The notes beneath the pieces were generated by a model, which saw only the letters and a program-made list of their open reading frames with translations, was not told where the DNA came from and made no database searches. From the NCBI GenBank assembly GCA_964057225.1, contig OZ059895.1, forward strand, positions 372,001 to 436,000: a stretch of DNA of 64,000 bases. The letters are read 5' to 3'. Both the position numbers and the translations under genes were made by a program. The stretch is from Auanema rhodensis (taxonomy: Eukaryota > Nematoda > Chromadorea > Rhabditida > Rhabditidae). Of the stretch, positions 11,501 to 25,712 are shown in pieces (the first letter of the stretch is position 1; every line of letters starts with the position of its first letter).

Positions 11501-14476
11501 CGTTGAATAACATTGTCTATCGTCTTTTCCTTGAAAAATGGAATCTAAAAACATCTACTTTTTGCTAAATTATTCTGAAATTTTTCGAAAAAATTTTTGT
11601 CAAAATGTTTTTGGAAGCAATGTTGAGTGTACATGGAAACTCAACATACACTAATGCATCATTTTTCAAACGATCATAACTAATTTTTGTATTAAGCGTT
11701 TCTCAATGTAGTATAGTGCATTCGATGCGGATTTTTAAGCTGCGTCGATCTGTGTTATCAGATTTGCGCTAGCTTAAAAATGCACCGAGATATCAACTGA
11801 TATAAGTTCACACTTATATCCTCGATTTTCACCCTGAAGAATTATTTTTTTTCGTTGAATAACATTGTCCATCTTCCTTGCCTTGAAAAATGGAATCTAA
11901 AAACACCTACTTTTTGCTAAATTATTTTGAAATTTTTCGAAAAAATTTTTGTCAAAATGTTTTTGGAAGCAATGTTGAGTGTACATGGAAACTCAACATA
12001 CACTAATGCATCATTTTTCAAACGATCATAACTAATTTTTGTATTAAGCGTTTCTCAATGTAGTATAGTGCACTCGATGCGGATTTTTAAGCTGCGTCGA
12101 TCTGTGTTATCAGATTTGAGCTAGCTTAAAAATGCACCGAGATATCAACTGATATAAGTTCACACTTATATCCTCGATTTTCACCCTGAAGAATTAATTT
12201 TTTTGTTGAATAACATTGTCTATCGTCTTTGCCTTGAAAAATGAAATCTAAAAACATCTACTTTTTGCTAAATTATTTTGAAATTTTTCGAAAAAATTTT
12301 TGTCAAAATGTTTTTGGAAGCAATGTTGAGTGTACATGGAAACTCAACATACACTAATGCATCATTTTTCAAACGATCATAACTAATTTTTGTATTAAGC
12401 GTTTCTCAATGTAGTATAGTGCATTCGATGCGGATTTTTAAGCTGCGTCGATCTGTGTTATCAGATTTGCGCTAGCTTAAAAATGCACCGAGATATCAAC
12501 TGATATAAGTTCACACTTATATCCTCGATTTTCACCCTGAAGAATTATTTTTTTCGTTGAATAACATTGTCCATCGTCCTTGCCTTGAAAAATGGAATCT
12601 AAAAACATCTACTTTTTGCTAAATTATTCTGAAATTTTTTGAAAACATTTTTGTCAAAATGTTTTTGGAAGCAATGTTGAGTGTACATGGAAACTCAACA
12701 TACACTAATGCATCATTTTTCAAACGATCATAACTATATTTTGTATTAAACGTTTCTCAATGTAGTATAGTGCATTCGATGCGGATTTTTAAGCTGCGTC
12801 GATCTGTGTTATCAGATTTGCGCTAGCTTAAAATTGCACCGAGATATCAACTGATATAAGTTCACACTTATATCCTCGATTTTCTCCCTGAAGAATTAAT
12901 TTTTTCGTTGAATAACATTGTCCATCGTCTTCGCCTTGAAAAAAGGAATCTAAAAACATCTACTTTTTGCTAAATTATTCTGAAATTTTTTGAAAACATT
13001 TTTGTCAAAATGTTTTTGGAAGCAATGTTGAGTGTACATGGAAACTCAACATACACTAATGCATCATTTTTCAAACGATCATAACTATATTTTGTATTAA
13101 GCGTTTCTCAATGTAGTATAGTGCATTCGATGCGGATTTTTAAACTGCGTCGATCTGTGTTATCAGATTTGCGCTAGCTTAAAAATGCACCGAGATATCA
13201 ACTGATATAAGTTCACACTTATATCCTCGATTTTCACCCTGAAGAATTAATTTTTTCGTTGAATAACATTGTCTATCGTCTTTTCCTTGAAAAATGGAAT
13301 CTAAAAACATCTACTTTTTGCTAAATTATTTTGAAATTTTTCGAAAAAATTTTTGTCAAAATGTTTTTGGAAGCAATGTTGAGTGTACATGGAAACTCAA
13401 CATACACTAATGCATCATTTTTCAAACGATCATAACTAATTTTTGTATTAAGCGTTTCTCAATGTAGTATAGTGCATTCGATGCGGATTTTTAAGCTGCG
13501 TCGATCTGTGTTATCAGATTTGCGCTAGCTTAAAAATGCACCGAGATATCAACTGATATAAGTTCACACTTATATCCTCGATTTTCACCCTGAAGAATTA
13601 TTTTTTTCGTTGAATAACATTGTCCATCGTCCTTGCCTTGAAAAATGGAATCTAAAAACATCTACTTTTTGCTAAATTATTTTGAAATTTTTCGAAAAAA
13701 TTTTTGTCAAAATGTTTTTGGAAGCAATGTTGAGTGTACATGGAAACTCAACATACACTAATGCATCATTTTTCAAACGATCATAACTAATTTTTGTATT
13801 AAGCGTTTCTCAATGTAGTATAGTGCATTCGATGCGGATTTTTAAGCTGCGTCGATCTGTGTTATCAGATTTGCGCTAGCTTAAAAATGCACCGAGATAT
13901 CAACTGATATAAGTTCACACTTATATCCTCGATTTTCACCCTGAAGAATTATTTTTTTCGTTGAATAACATTGTCCATCGTCCTTGCCTTGAAAAATGGA
14001 ATCTAAAAACATCTACTTTTTGCTAAATTATTTTGAAATTTTTCGAAAAAATTTTTGTCAAAATGTTTTTGGAAGCAATGTTGAGTGTACATGGAAACTC
14101 AACATACACTAATGCATCATTTTTCAAACGATCATAACTAATTTTTGTATCAAGCGTTTCTCAATGTAGTATAGTGCATTCGATGCGGATTTTTAAGCTG
14201 CGTCGATCTGTGTTATCAGATTTGCGCTAGCTTAAAATGCACCGAGATATCAACTGATATAAGTTCACACTTATATCCTCGATTTTCACCCTGAAGAATT
14301 AATTTTTTCGTTGAATAACATTGTCCATCGTCTTTGCCTTGAAAAAAGGAATCTAAAAACATCTACTTTTTGCTAAATTATTTTGAAATTTTTCGAAAAA
14401 AATTTTTGTCAAAATGTTTTTGGAAGCAATGTTGAGTGTACATGGAAACTCAACATACACTAATGCATCATTTTTC
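8510..14476. repeat. Large-scale repeat of the V-V-W-K monomer order (about 4.9 kb offset)
   Basis: The order of types at 8510, 8860, 9211 and 9562 (two GTCCTTG monomers, then one with TATCAAG and a short A-run, then one beginning AACTACTTTTTG) recurs at 13424, 13775, 14126 and 14477, offset 4914-4915 bp (14 monomers). A third, slightly longer version is at 19746-21499, with the TATCAAG type present twice. The monomer at 8510 is 350 bp because its A/T-tract reads GGAAAAACTTTTG. The fourth monomer of the second copy (14477) has a foreign right half. This is the largest repeating unit I can see in the left third of the window. Confidence 0.55.
10966..13423. repeat. 5-monomer HOR (P-Q-R-S-U), one full and one partial copy
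   Basis: Types in order from 10966: P (CTATATTTTG, TTAAACG, AAAATTGC, CTCCCTG, CTTCGCC), Q (CTATATTTTG with TTAAGCG, CTTTTCC), R (eight T, ATCTTCC, ACACCTAC; 352 bp), S (GCACTCG, TTTGAGC, ATGAAATC) and U (GTCCTTG with TTCTGAAATTTTTTG). P and Q then recur at 12722 and 13073, after which the order switches. R and S recur at 14828 and 15180, P and Q at 15882 and 16233. The same types are thus reused in several arrangements, which indicates repeated local duplication and loss instead of one fixed HOR. Confidence 0.65.
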
Positions 14477-14827
14477 AAACGATCATAACTACTTTTTGTA
14501 TCAAGCGTTTCTCAATGTAGTATAGTGCATTCGATGCGGATTTTTAAGCTGCGTCGATCTGTGTTATCAGATTTGCGCTAGCTTAAAAATGCACCGAGAT
14601 ATCAACTGATATAAGTTCACACTTATATCCTCGATTTTCACCCTGAAGAATTAATTTTTTCGTTGAATAACATTGTCTATCGTCTTTTCCTTGAAAAATG
14701 GAATCTAAAAACATCTACTTTTTGCTAAATTATTTTGAAATTTTTCGAAAAAATTTTTGTCAAAATGTTTTTGGAAGCAATGTTGAGTGTACATGGAAAC
14801 TCAACATACACTAATGCATCATTTTTC
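14477..14827. repeat. Hybrid monomer: K-type left, Q-type right
   Basis: The left part carries AACTACTTTTTG and TATCAAG, as in the monomers at 9562 and 21149. The right part carries GTCTATCG and CTTTTCC with AAAATGG, the Q-type markers otherwise seen with a CTATATTTTG left end (11317, 13073). The switch lies somewhere between about 14504 and 14671, where the two types are identical. A crossover or conversion tract inside a monomer is the simplest explanation. The monomer at 16584 is a similar mosaic: TATCAAG left with the Q-type right half. Confidence 0.6.
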
Positions 14828-16934
14828 AAACGATCATAACTAATTTTTGTATTAAGCGTTTCTCAATGTAGTATAGTGCATTCGATGCGGATTTTTAAGC
14901 TGCGTCGATCTGTGTTATCAGATTTGCGCTAGCTTAAAAATGCACCGAGATATCAACTGATATAAGTTCACACTTATATCCTCGATTTTCACCCTGAAGA
15001 ATTATTTTTTTTCGTTGAATAACATTGTCCATCTTCCTTGCCTTGAAAAATGGAATCTAAAAACACCTACTTTTTGCTAAATTATTTTGAAATTTTTCGA
15101 AAAAATTTTTGTCAAAATGTTTTTGGAAGCAATGTTGAGTGTACATGGAAACTCAACATACACTAATGCATCATTTTTCAAACGATCATAACTAATTTTT
15201 GTATTAAGCGTTTCTCAATGTAGTATAGTGCACTCGATGCGGATTTTTAAGCTGCGTCGATCTGTGTTATCAGATTTGAGCTAGCTTAAAAATGCACCGA
15301 GATATCAACTGATATAAGTTCACACTTATATCCTCGATTTTCACCCTGAAGAATTAATTTTTTTGTTGAATAACATTGTCTATCGTCTTTGCCTTGAAAA
15401 ATGAAATCTAAAAACATCTACTTTTTGCTAAATTATTTTGAAATTTTTCGAAAAAATTTTTGTCAAAATGTTTTTGGAAGCAATGTTGAGTGTACATGGA
15501 AACTCAACATACACTAATGCATCATTTTTCAAACGATCATAACTAATTTTTGTATTAAGCGTTTCTCAATGTAGTATAGTGCATTCGATGCGGATTTTTA
15601 AGCTGCGTCGATCTGTGTTATCAGATTTGCGCTAGCTTAAAAATGCACCGAGATATCAACTGATATAAGTTCACACTTATATCCTCGATTTTCACCCTGA
15701 AGAATTATTTTTTTCGTTGAATAACATTGTCCATCGTCCTTGCCTTGAAAAATGGAATCTAAAAACATCTACTTTTTGCTAAATTATTTTGAAATTTTTC
15801 GAAAAAATTTTTGTCAAAATGTTTTTGGAAGCAATGTTGAGTGTACATGGAAACTCAACATACACTAATGCATCATTTTTCAAACGATCATAACTATATT
15901 TTGTATTAAGCGTTTCTCAATGTAGTATAGTGCATTCGATGCGGATTTTTAAGCTGCGTCGATCTGTGTTATCAGATTTGCGCTAGCTTAAAATTGCACC
16001 GAGATATCAACTGATATAAGTTCACACTTATATCCTCGATTTTCTCCCTGAAGAATTAATTTTTTCGTTGAATAACATTGTCCATCGTCTTCGCCTTGAA
16101 AAAAGGAATCTAAAAACATCTACTTTTTGCTAAATTATTCTGAAATTTTTTGAAAACATTTTTGTCAAAATGTTTTTGGAAGCAATGTTGAGTGTACATG
16201 GAAACTCAACATACACTAATGCATCATTTTTCAAACGATCATAACTATATTTTGTATTAAGCGTTTCTCAATGTAGTATAGTGCATTCGATGCGGATTTT
16301 TAAGCTGCGTCGATCTGTGTTATCAGATTTGCGCTAGCTTAAAAATGCACCGAGATATCAACTGATATAAGTTCACACTTATATCCTCGATTTTCACCCT
16401 GAAGAATTAATTTTTTCGTTGAATAACATTGTCTATCGTCTTTTCCTTGAAAGATGGAATCTAAAAACATCTACTTTTTGCTAAATTATTTTGAAATTTT
16501 TCGAAAAAATTTTTGTCAAAATGTTTTTGGAAGCAATGTTGAGTGTACATGGAAACTCAACATACACTAATGCATCATTTTTCAAACGATCATAACTAAT
16601 TTTTGTATCAAGCGTTTCTCAATGTAGTATAGTGCATTCGATGCGGATTTTTAAGCTGCGTCGATCTGTGTTATCAGATTTGCGCTAGCTTAAAAATGCA
16701 CCGAGATATCAACTGATATAAGTTCACACTTATATCCTCGATTTTCACCCTGAAGAATTAATTTTTTCGTTGAATAACATTGTCTATCGTCTTTTCCTTG
16801 AAAAATGGAATCTAAAAACATCTACTTTTTGCTAAATTATTTTGAAATTTTTCGAAAAAATTTTTGTCAAAATGTTTTTGGAAGCAATGTTGAGTGTACA
16901 TGGAAACTCAACATACACTAATGCATCATTTTTC

Positions 16935-19745
16935 AAACGATCATAACTAATTTTTGTATTAAGCGTTTCTCAATGTAGTATAGTGCATTCGATGCGGATT
17001 TTTAAGCTGCGTCGATCTGTGTTATCAGATTTGCGCTAGCTTAAAAATGCACCGAGATATCAACTGATATAAGTTCACACTTATATCCTCGATTTTCACC
17101 CTGAAGAATTATTTTTTTTCGTTGAATAACATTGTCCATCTTCCTTGCCTTGAAAAATGGAATCTAAAAACACCTACTTTTTGCTAAATTATTTTGAAAT
17201 TTTTCGAAAAAATTTTTGTCAAAATGTTTTTGGAAGCAATGTTGAGTGTACATGGAAACTCAACATACACTAATGCATCATTTTTCAAACGATCATAACT
17301 AATTTTTGTATTAAGCGTTTCTCAATGTAGTATAGTGCATTCGATGCGGATTTTTAAGCTGCGTCGATCTGTGTTATCAGATTTGCGCTAGCTTAAAAAT
17401 GCACCGAGATATCAACTGATATAAGTTCACACTTATATCCTCGATTTTCACCCTGAAGAATTATTTTTTTCGTTGAATAACATTGTCCATCGTCCTTGCC
17501 TTGAAAAATGGAATCTAAAAACATCTACTTTTTGCTAAATTATTCTGAAATTTTTTGAAAACATTTTTGTCAAAATGTTTTTGGAAGCAATGTTGAGTGT
17601 ACATGGAAACTCAACATACACTAATGCATCATTTTTCAAACGATCATAACTATATTTTGTATTAAACGTTTCTCAATGTAGTATAGTGCATTCGATGCGG
17701 ATTTTTAAGCTGCGTCGATCTGTGTTATCAGATTTGCGCTAGCTTAAAATTGCACCGAGATATCAACTGATATAAGTTCACACTTATATCCTCGATTTTC
17801 TCCCTGAAGAATTAATTTTTTCGTTGAATAACATTGTCCATCGTCTTCGCCTTGAAAAAAGGAATCTAAAAACATCTACTTTTTGCTAAATTATTCTGAA
17901 ATTTTTTGAAAACATTTTTGTCAAAATGTTTTTGGAAGCAATGTTGAGTGTACATGGAAACTCAACATACACTAATGCATCATTTTTCAAACGATCATAA
18001 CTATATTTTGTATTAAGCGTTTCTCAATGTAGTATAGTGCATTCGATGCGGATTTTTAAGCTGCGTCGATCTGTGTTATCAGATTTGCGCTAGCTTAAAA
18101 ATGCACCGAGATATCAACTGATATAAGTTCACACTTATATCCTCGATTTTCACCCTGAAGAATTATTTTTTTTCGTTGAATAACATTGTCTATCGTCTTT
18201 TCCTTGAAAAATGGAATCTAAAAACATCTACTTTTTGCTAAATTATTTTGAAATTTTTCGAAAAAATTTTTGTCAAAATGTTTTTGGAAGCAATGTTGAG
18301 TGTACATGGAAACTCAACATACACTAATGCATCATTTTTCAAACGATCATAACTAATTTTTGTATTAAGCGTTTCTCAATGTAGTATAGTGCATTCGATG
18401 CGGATTTTTAAGCTGCGTCGATCTGTGTTATCAGATTTGCGCTAGCTTAAAAATGCACCGAGATATCAACTGATATAAGTTCACACTTATATCCTCGATT
18501 TTCACCCTGAAGAATTATTTTTTTTCGTTGAATAACATTGTCCATCTTCCTTGCCTTGAAAAATGGAATCTAAAAACACCTACTTTTTGCTAAATTATTT
18601 TGAAATTTTTCGAAAAAATTTTTGTCAAAATGTTTTTGGAAGCAATGTTGAGTGTACATGGAAACTCAACATACACTAATGCATCATTTTTCAAACGATC
18701 ATAACTAATTTTTGTATTAAGCGTTTCTCAATGTAGTATAGTGCATTCGATGCGGATTTTTAAGCTGCGTCGATCTGTGTTATCAGATTTGCGCTAGCTT
18801 AAAAATGCACCGAGATATCAACTGATATAAGTTCACACTTATATCCTCGATTTTCACCCTGAAGAATTATTTTTTTCGTTGAATAACATTGTCCATCGTC
18901 CTTGCCTTGAAAAATGGAATCTAAAAACATCTACTTTTTGCTAAATTATTCTGAAATTTTTTGAAAACATTTTTGTCAAAATGTTTTTGGAAGCAATGTT
19001 GAGTGTACATGGAAACTCAACATACACTAATGCATCATTTTTCAAACGATCATAACTATATTTTGTATTAAACGTTTCTCAATGTAGTATAGTGCATTCG
19101 ATGCGGATTTTTAAGCTGCGTCGATCTGTGTTATCAGATTTGCGCTAGCTTAAAATTGCACCGAGATATCAACTGATATAAGTTCACACTTATATCCTCG
19201 ATTTTCTCCCTGAAGAATTAATTTTTTCGTTGAATAACATTGTCCATCGTCTTCGCCTTGAAAAAAGGAATCTAAAAACATCTACTTTTTGCTAAATTAT
19301 TCTGAAATTTTTTGAAAACATTTTTGTCAAAATGTTTTTGGAAGCAATGTTGAGTGTACATGGAAACTCAACATACACTAATGCATCATTTTTCAAACGA
19401 TCATAACTATATTTTGTATTAAGCGTTTCTCAATGTAGTATAGTGCATTCGATGCGGATTTTTAAGCTGCGTCGATCTGTGTTATCAGATTTGCGCTAGC
19501 TTAAAAATGCACCGAGATATCAACTGATATAAGTTCACACTTATATCCTCGATTTTCACCCTGAAGAATTAATTTTTTCGTTGAATAACATTGTCTATCG
19601 TCTTTTCCTTGAAAAATGGAATCTAAAAACATCTACTTTTTGCTAAATTATTTTGAAATTTTTCGAAAAAATTTTTGTCAAAATGTTTTTGGAAGCAATG
19701 TTGAGTGTACATGGAAACTCAACATACACTAATGCATCATTTTTC
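16935..19745. repeat. 4-monomer HOR, two adjacent copies (1406 and 1405 bp)
   Basis: Types R, U, P and Q at 16935, 17287, 17638 and 17989 are repeated in the same order at 18341, 18693, 19044 and 19395. The copies look identical except that the last monomer of the first copy (17989) has an eight-T run before CGTTG, where its partner at 19395 has the usual AATTAATTTTTT form; this accounts for the one-base length difference. The near-identity implies a recent tandem duplication of about 1.4 kb. Confidence 0.75.
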
Positions 19746-22202
19746 AAACGATCATAACTAATTTTTGTATTAAGCGTTTCTCAATGTAGTATAGTGCATT
19801 CGATGCGGATTTTTAAGCTGCGTCGATCTGTGTTATCAGATTTGCGCTAGCTTAAAAATGCACCGAGATATCAACTGATATAAGTTCACACTTATATCCT
19901 CGATTTTCACCCTGAAGAATTATTTTTTTCGTTGAATAACATTGTCCATCGTCCTTGCCTTGAAAAATGGAATCTAAAAACATCTACTTTTTGCTAAATT
20001 ATTTTGAAATTTTTCGAAAAAATTTTTGTCAAAATGTTTTTGGAAGCAATGTTGAGTGTACATGGAAACTCAACATACACTAATGCATCATTTTTCAAAC
20101 GATCATAACTAATTTTTGTATTAAGCGTTTCTCAATGTAGTATAGTGCATTCGATGCGGATTTTTAAGCTGCGTCGATCTGTGTTATCAGATTTGCGCTA
20201 GCTTAAAAATGCACCGAGATATCAACTGATATAAGTTCACACTTATATCCTCGATTTTCACCCTGAAGAATTATTTTTTTCGTTGAATAACATTGTCCAT
20301 CGTCCTTGCCTTGAAAAATGGAATCTAAAAACATCTACTTTTTGCTAAATTATTTTGAAATTTTTCGAAAAAATTTTTGTCAAAATGTTTTTGGAAGCAA
20401 TGTTGAGTGTACATGGAAACTCAACATACACTAATGCATCATTTTTCAAACGATCATAACTAATTTTTGTATCAAGCGTTTCTCAATGTAGTATAGTGCA
20501 TTCGATGCGGATTTTTAAGCTGCGTCGATCTGTGTTATCAGATTTGCGCTAGCTTAAAATGCACCGAGATATCAACTGATATAAGTTCACACTTATATCC
20601 TCGATTTTCACCCTGAAGAATTAATTTTTTCGTTGAATAACATTGTCCATCGTCTTTGCCTTGAAAAAAGGAATCTAAAAACATCTACTTTTTGCTAAAT
20701 TATTTTGAAATTTTTCGAAAAAATTTTTGTCAAAATGTTTTTGGAAGCAATGTTGAGTGTACATGGAAACTCAACATACACTAATGCATCATTTTTCAAA
20801 CGATCATAACTAATTTTTGTATCAAGCGTTTATCAATGTAGTATAGTGCATTCGATGCGGATTTTTAAGCTGCGTCGATCTGTGTTATCAGATTTGCGCT
20901 AGCTTAAAATGCACCGAGATATCAACTGATATAAGTTCACACTTATATCCTCGATTTTCACCCTGAAGAATTAATTTTTTCGTTGAATAACATTGTCCAT
21001 CGTCTTTGCCTTGAAAAAAGGAATCTAAAAACATCTACTTTTTGCTAAATTATTTTGAAATTTTTCGAAAAAAATTTTTGTCAAAATGTTTTTGGAAGCA
21101 ATGTTGAGTGTACATGGAAACTCAACATACACTAATGCATCATTTTTCAAACGATCATAACTACTTTTTGTATCAAGCGTTTCTCAATGTAGTATAGTGC
21201 ATTCGATGCGGATTTTTAAGCTGCGTCGATCTGTGTTATCAGATTTGCGCTAGCTTAAAAATGCACCGAGATATCAACTGATATAAGTTCACACTTATAT
21301 CCTCGATTTTCACCCTGAAGAATTAATTTTTTCGTTGAATAACATTGTCCATCGTCTTTGCCTTGAAAAAAGGAATCTAAAAACATCTACTTTTTGCTAA
21401 ATTATTTTGAAATTTTTCGAAAAAATTTTTGTCAAAATGTTTTTGGAAGCAATGTTGAGTGTACATGGAAACTCAACATACACTAATGCATCATTTTTCA
21501 AACGATCATAACTAATTTTTGTATTAAGCGTTTCTCAATGTAGTATAGTGCATTCGATGCGGATTTTTAAGCTGCGTCGATCTGTGTTATCAGATTTGCG
21601 CTAGCTTAAAAATGCACCGAGATATCAACTGATATAAGTTCACACTTATATCCTCGATTTTCACCCTGAAGAATTATTTTTTTCGTTGAATAAAATTGTC
21701 CATCTTCCTTGCCTTGAAAAATGGAATCTAAAAACATCTACTTTTTGCTAAATTATTTTGAAATTTTTCGAAAAAATTTTTGTCAAAATGTTTTTGGAAG
21801 CAATGTTGAGTGTACATGGAAACTCAACATACACTAATGCATCATTTTTCAAACGATCATAACTAATTTTTGTATTAAGCGTTTCTCAATGTAGTATAGT
21901 GCACTCGATGCGGATTTTTAAGCTGCGTCGATCTGTGTTATCAGATTTGCGCTAGCTTAAAAATGCACCGAGATATCAACTGATATAAGTTCACATTTAT
22001 ATCCTCGATTTTCAACCTGAAGAAATAATTTTTTCGTTGAATAACATTGTCCTTCGTCTTTGCCTTAAAAAAAGGAATCTAAAAACATCTACTTTTTGCT
22101 AAATTATTTTGAAATTTTTCGAAAAAAATTTTTGTCAAAATGTTTTTGGAAGCAATGTTGAGTGTACATGGAAACTCAACATACACTAATGCATCATTTT
22201 TC

Positions 22203-23606
22203 AAACGATCATAACTAATTTTTGTATCAAGCGTTTTTCAATGTAGTATAGTGCATTCGATGCGGATTTTTAAGCTGCGTCGATCTGTGTTATCAGATTT
22301 GCGCTAGCTTAAAAATGCACCGAGATATCAACTGATATAAGTTCACACTTATATCCTCGATTTTCACCCTGAAGAATTAATTTTTTAGTTGAATAACCTT
22401 GTCCATCGTCTTTGCCTTGAAAAATGGAATCTAAAAACATCTACTTTTTGCTAAATTATTTTGAAATTTTTCGAAAAAATTTTTGTCAAAATGTTTTTGG
22501 AAGCAATGTTGAGTGTACATGGAAACTCAACATACACTAATGCATCATTTTTCAAACGATCATAACTAATTTTTGTATTAAGCGTTTCTCAATGTAGTAT
22601 AGTGCATTCGATGCGGATTTTTAAGCTGCGTCGATCTGTGTTATCAGATTTGCGCTAGCTTAAAATGCACCGAGATATCAACTGATATAAGTTCACACTT
22701 ATATCCTCGATTTTCACCCTGAAGAATTAATTTTTTCGTTGAATAACATTGTCCATCGTCTTTGCCTTGAAAAAAAGAATCTAAAAACATCTACTTTTTG
22801 CTAAATTATTTTGAAATTTTTCGAAAAAAATTTTTGTCAAAATGTTTTTGGAAGCAATGTTGAGTGTACATGGAAACTCAACATACACTAATGCATCATT
22901 TTTCAAACGATCATAACTAATTTTTGTATCAAGCGTTTTTCAATGTAGTATAGTGCATTCGATGCGGATTTTTAAGCTGCGTCGATCTGTGTTATCAGAT
23001 TTGCGCTAGCTTAAAAATGCACCGAGATATCAACTGATATAAGTTCACACTTATATCCTCGATTTTCACCCTGAAGAATTAATTTTTTAGTTGAATAACC
23101 TTGTCCATCGTCTTTGCCTTGAAAAATGGAATCTAAAAACATCTACTTTTTGCTAAATTATTTTGAAATTTTTCGAAAAAATTTTTGTCAAAATGTTTTT
23201 GGAAGCAATGTTGAGTGTACATGGAAACTCAACATACACTAATGCATCATTTTTCAAACGATCATAACTAATTTTTGTATTAAGCGTTTCTCAATGTAGT
23301 ATAGTGCATTCGATGCGGATTTTTAAGCTGCGTCGATCTGTGTTATCAGATTTGCGCTAGCTTAAAATGCACCGAGATATCAACTGATATAAGTTCACAC
23401 TTATATCCTCGATTTTCACCCTGAAGAATTAATTTTTTCGTTGAATAACATTGTCCATCGTCTTTGCCTTGAAAAAAAGAATCTAAAAACATCTACTTTT
23501 TGCTAAATTATTTTGAAATTTTTCGAAAAAAATTTTTGTCAAAATGTTTTTGGAAGCAATGTTGAGTGTACATGGAAACTCAACATACACTAATGCATCA
23601 TTTTTC
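22203..23606. repeat. 2-monomer HOR, two copies (702 bp)
   Basis: The pair at 22203 and 22554 is repeated at 22905 and 23256, with no difference that I can see. The first monomer of each pair has TATCAAG, GCGTTTTTCAATG, TTTTTTAGTTG and AACCTTGTCC; the second has the short A-run TTAAAATGC, GAAAAAAAGAATC and seven A at 272. The AGTTG type recurs alone at 26766, 40108, 46776 and 49584. Confidence 0.75.
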
Positions 23607-25010
23607 AAACGATCATAACTACTTTTTGTATCAAGCGTTTCTCAATGTAGTATAGTGCATTCGATGCGGATTTTTAAGCTGCGTCGATCTGTGTTATCAG
23701 ATTTGCGCTAGCTTAAAATGCACCGAGATATCAACTGATATAAGTTCACACTTATATCCTCGATTTTCACCCTGAAGAATTAATTTTTTCGTTGAATAAC
23801 ATTGTCCATCGTCTTTGCCATGAAAAAAGGAATCTAAAAACATCTACTTTTTGCTAAATTATTTTGAAATTTTTCGAAAAAAATTTTTGTCAAAATGTTT
23901 TTGGAAGCAATGTTGAGTGTACATGGAAACTCAACATACACTAATGCATCATTTTTCAAACGATCATAACTACTTTTTGTATCAAGCGTTTCTCAATGTA
24001 GTATAGTGCATTCGATGCGGATTTTTAAGCTGCGTCGATCTGTGTTATCAGATTTGCGCTAGCTTAAAAATGCACCGAGATATCAACTGATATAAGTTCA
24101 CACTTATATCCTCGATTTTCACCCTGAAGAATTATTTTTTTCGTTGAATAACATTGTCCATCGTCTTTGCCTTGAAAAAAGGAATCTAAAAACATCTACT
24201 TTTTGCTAAATTATTTTGAAATTTTTCGAAAAAATTTTTGTCAAAATGTTTTTGGAAGCAATGTTGAGTGTACATGGAAACTCAACATACACTAATGCAT
24301 CATTTTTCAAACGATCATAACTACTTTTTGTATCAAGCGTTTCTCAATGTAGTATAGTGCATTCGATGCGGATTTTTAAGCTGCGTCGATCTGTGTTATC
24401 AGATTTGCGCTAGCTTAAAATGCACCGAGATATCAACTGATATAAGTTCACACTTATATCCTCGATTTTCACCCTGAAGAATTAATTTTTTCGTTGAATA
24501 ACATTGTCCATCGTCTTTGCCATGAAAAAAGGAATCTAAAAACATCTACTTTTTGCTAAATTATTTTGAAATTTTTCGAAAAAAATTTTTGTCAAAATGT
24601 TTTTGGAAGCAATGTTGAGTGTACATGGAAACTCAACATACACTAATGCATCATTTTTCAAACGATCATAACTACTTTTTGTATCAAGCGTTTCTCAATG
24701 TAGTATAGTGCATTCGATGCGGATTTTTAAGCTGCGTCGATCTGTGTTATCAGATTTGCGCTAGCTTAAAAATGCACCGAGATATCAACTGATATAAGTT
24801 CACACTTATATCCTCGATTTTCACCCTGAAGAATTATTTTTTTCGTTGAATAACATTGTCCATCGTCCTTGCCTTGAAAAATGGAATCTAAAAACATCTA
24901 CTTTTTGCTAAATTATTTTGAAATTTTTCGAAAAAATTTTTGTCAAAATGTTTTTGGAAGCAATGTTGAGTGTACATGGAAACTCAACATACACTAATGC
25001 ATCATTTTTC
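23607..25010. repeat. 2-monomer repeat of the CTACTTTTTG type
   Basis: All four monomers (23607, 23958, 24309 and 24660) begin AACTACTTTTTGTATCAAG. The first and third share the rare GCCATGAAAAAAGG, the short A-run at 108-113 and seven A at 272. The second and fourth match on the left, but at 198-225 the second has CGTCTTTGCC with AAAAAAGG and the fourth has CGTCCTTGCC with AAAATGG. So the 702 bp duplication is clear for three half-pairs and disrupted in the last. Confidence 0.65.
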
Positions 25011-25712
25011 AAACGATCATAACTAATTTTTGTATCAAGCGTTTCTCAATGTAGTATAGTGCATTCGATGCGGATTTTTAAGCTGCGTCGATCTGTGTTA
25101 TCAGATTTGCGCTAGCTTAAAAATGCACCGAGATATCAACTGATATAAGTTCACACTTATATCCTCGATTTTCACCCTGAAGAATTATTTTTTTCGTTGA
25201 ATAACATTGTCCATCGTCCTTGCCTTGAAAAATGGAATCTAAAAACATCTACTTTTTGCTAAATTATTTTGAAATTTTTCGAAAAAATTTTTGTCAAAAT
25301 GTTTTTGGAAGCAATGTTGAGTGTACATGGAAACTCAACATACACTAATGCATCATTTTTCAAACGATCATAACTAATTTTTGTATCAAGCGTTTCTCAA
25401 TGTAGTATAGTGCATTCGATGCGGATTTTTAAGCTGCGTCGATCTGTGTTATCAGATTTGCGCTAGCTTAAAAATACACCGAGATATCAACTGATATAAG
25501 TTCACACTTATATCCTCGATTTTCACCCTGAAGAATTAATTTTTTCGTTGAATAACATTGTCCATCGTCTTTGCCTTGAAAAAAGGAATCTAAAAACATC
25601 TACTTTTTGCTAAATTATTTTGAAATTTTTCGAAAAAATTTTTGTCAAAATGTTTTTGGAAGCAATGTTGAGTGTACATGGAAACTCAACATACACTAAT
25701 GCATCATTTTTC

